A stretch of DNA of 6,342 nucleotides from an uncultured Fusobacteriaceae bacterium (GTDB lineage: Bacteria; Fusobacteriota; Fusobacteriia; Fusobacteriales; Fusobacteriaceae): the NCBI GenBank assembly GCA_947072715.1, contig CAMTJB010000064.1, forward strand, positions 1 through 6,342, in the 5' to 3' direction. Shown here piece after piece: positions 5,626-6,342 of this stretch. Under the pieces are notes generated by a model that did no database searches, was not told the DNA's origin, and saw only the letters and a program-made list of their open reading frames with translations. Both the position numbers and the translations under genes were made by a program. Numbering within the stretch: position 1 is the first letter of the stretch; each line of letters begins with the position of its first letter.

Positions 5626-6342
5626 CTAGTTTTTAGGTAAAGTAATAGTGAATGTAGTACCTAAATTTAAGTGAGATGATATTTTTAAATCGCCACGAAG
5701 TTTCTCGATACTCTCCTTTACAATAGAAAGACCAAGTCCTGTCCCTGATAAGTTTGTAGTTCTAGCTTCATCAACACGATAAAATCTTTCAAAAATTTTG
5801 TCAAATTGGGTATCATCAATTCCTATTCCATTATCACTAATTGTGATTATGTATCTGTTTAAGCCTTCATTAACACTAATAGTAACTTCAGGATTAGAAG
5901 AATTATTATAAATAAAACCATTTTCAACTAGATTTTTCAAAATTAGTTTAAATTTTTCATGATCAGTTTTTATAAATTTTTCAGCAGGATGATGAATTAC
6001 AAAGTTTAGTTTTCCATTTTTTTTATTTAATATTGATAACATAGATTCATTTAAATCACTTTTTATTTTATTCCAGTTTACATCTTCTAAATTTAATATA
6101 TTAGAATTCTCAAGTTTTGAAATAGCAAGAAAATCCATAATATTATTTTCTAGTTTATCAATATTGCTATAAATAGTTGAAAAAAAGTTTGCTTTTAACT
6201 CTTCAGGAGCATCCTCTAATGCAATTAAATATCCTTTAATATTAGTTAGAGGAGTTTTTAACTCATGACTAACATTGCTTATAAATTTTTTCTGTATTTC
6301 AACAAGTTCTCTAATAAGAGTAATATCCTTAATAAGTAGTAG
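5626..6342 (-). CDS. PhoR-like sensor histidine kinase, C-terminal catalytic part (5' end outside window)
   Basis: On the - strand the frame is open from the right edge (6342) to TAG at 5628-5626, giving 238 visible residues of a membrane sensor kinase. An internal ATG at 6138 is not the start, since the dimerisation domain lies before it. Numbered from the edge: DITLIRELVEIQKKFISNV leads into the H box SHELKTPL with phospho-accepting His26 (codon 6267-6265); the N box has Asn137 and Asn141 (NLVENGFIYNN); the G1 box is DNGIGID (about 170-176); the F box is FERFYRVDEART; the G2 box is GTGLGL (200-205). The run-in to the H box resembles PhoR/PnpS-type kinases, which often carry a PAS domain and membrane segments further upstream, not visible here. 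The catalytic core looks intact. The response regulator would lie beyond the window; the signal sensed is unknown. The gene converges on the transporter operon and shares its terminator. Confidence 0.94.
   Translation of the reverse strand, partial: LLLIKDITLIRELVEIQKKFISNVSHELKTPLTNIKGYLIALEDAPEELKANFFSTIYSNIDKLENNIMDFLAISKLENSNILNLEDVNWNKIKSDLNESMLSILNKKNGKLNFVIHHPAEKFIKTDHEKFKLILKNLVENGFIYNNSSNPEVTISVNEGLNRYIITISDNGIGIDDTQFDKIFERFYRVDEARTTNLSGTGLGLSIVKESIEKLRGDLKISSHLNLGTTFTITLPKN

Overview
The window is very AT-rich. Codon use favours AGA for Arg and A/T in third positions, Shine-Dalgarno sites are strong purine GGAG types, and TTG and GTG compete with ATG as start codons. The proteins look like those of an anaerobic fermenter of the Fusobacterium type or a low-GC Firmicute. 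I lean towards Fusobacteriota, but this is an impression from style and not a proven assignment.

Layout on the + strand, left to right: (1) the 3' part of a YifB/ComM family AAA+ ATPase gene (1-885), cut by the window edge; (2) a complete mgtC/sapB-like membrane protein gene (987-1700) with a TTG start; (3) a gene-poor stretch of about 430 bases (1701-2128) with a promoter-like sequence, a 10-codon ORF behind a strong ribosome binding site, a weaker hairpin plus T-run, repeats of GTTACT, and a strong intrinsic terminator only about 17 bases before the next ribosome binding site; (4) a compact four-gene operon (2129-5514) encoding a polar amino acid ABC importer (permease, ATPase, lipoprotein receptor) followed at once by a PLP-dependent class I/II aminotransferase; (5) a long hairpin (5571-5612) that probably terminates transcription from both sides. 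On the - strand, converging on this hairpin, lies (6) the 3' part of a PhoR-like sensor histidine kinase gene (5626-6342), which runs off the right edge.

How the genes work together: the permease probably dimerises in the membrane, two ATPase subunits drive it, and the lipoprotein captures the amino acid outside. The co-transcribed aminotransferase most likely acts on the imported amino acid or a product of it, so the operon reads as an uptake-and-catabolism (or assimilation) unit. The substrate cannot be fixed from sequence alone.

The most interesting part is the leader before this operon. A terminator placed just before the first gene, after a long non-coding and probably transcribed stretch, is the usual layout of an attenuator or riboswitch. 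I could not match it to any riboswitch or T-box class, so it is the best candidate here for an undescribed cis-regulatory element. The ComM-like protein, MgtC and the kinase look ordinary.
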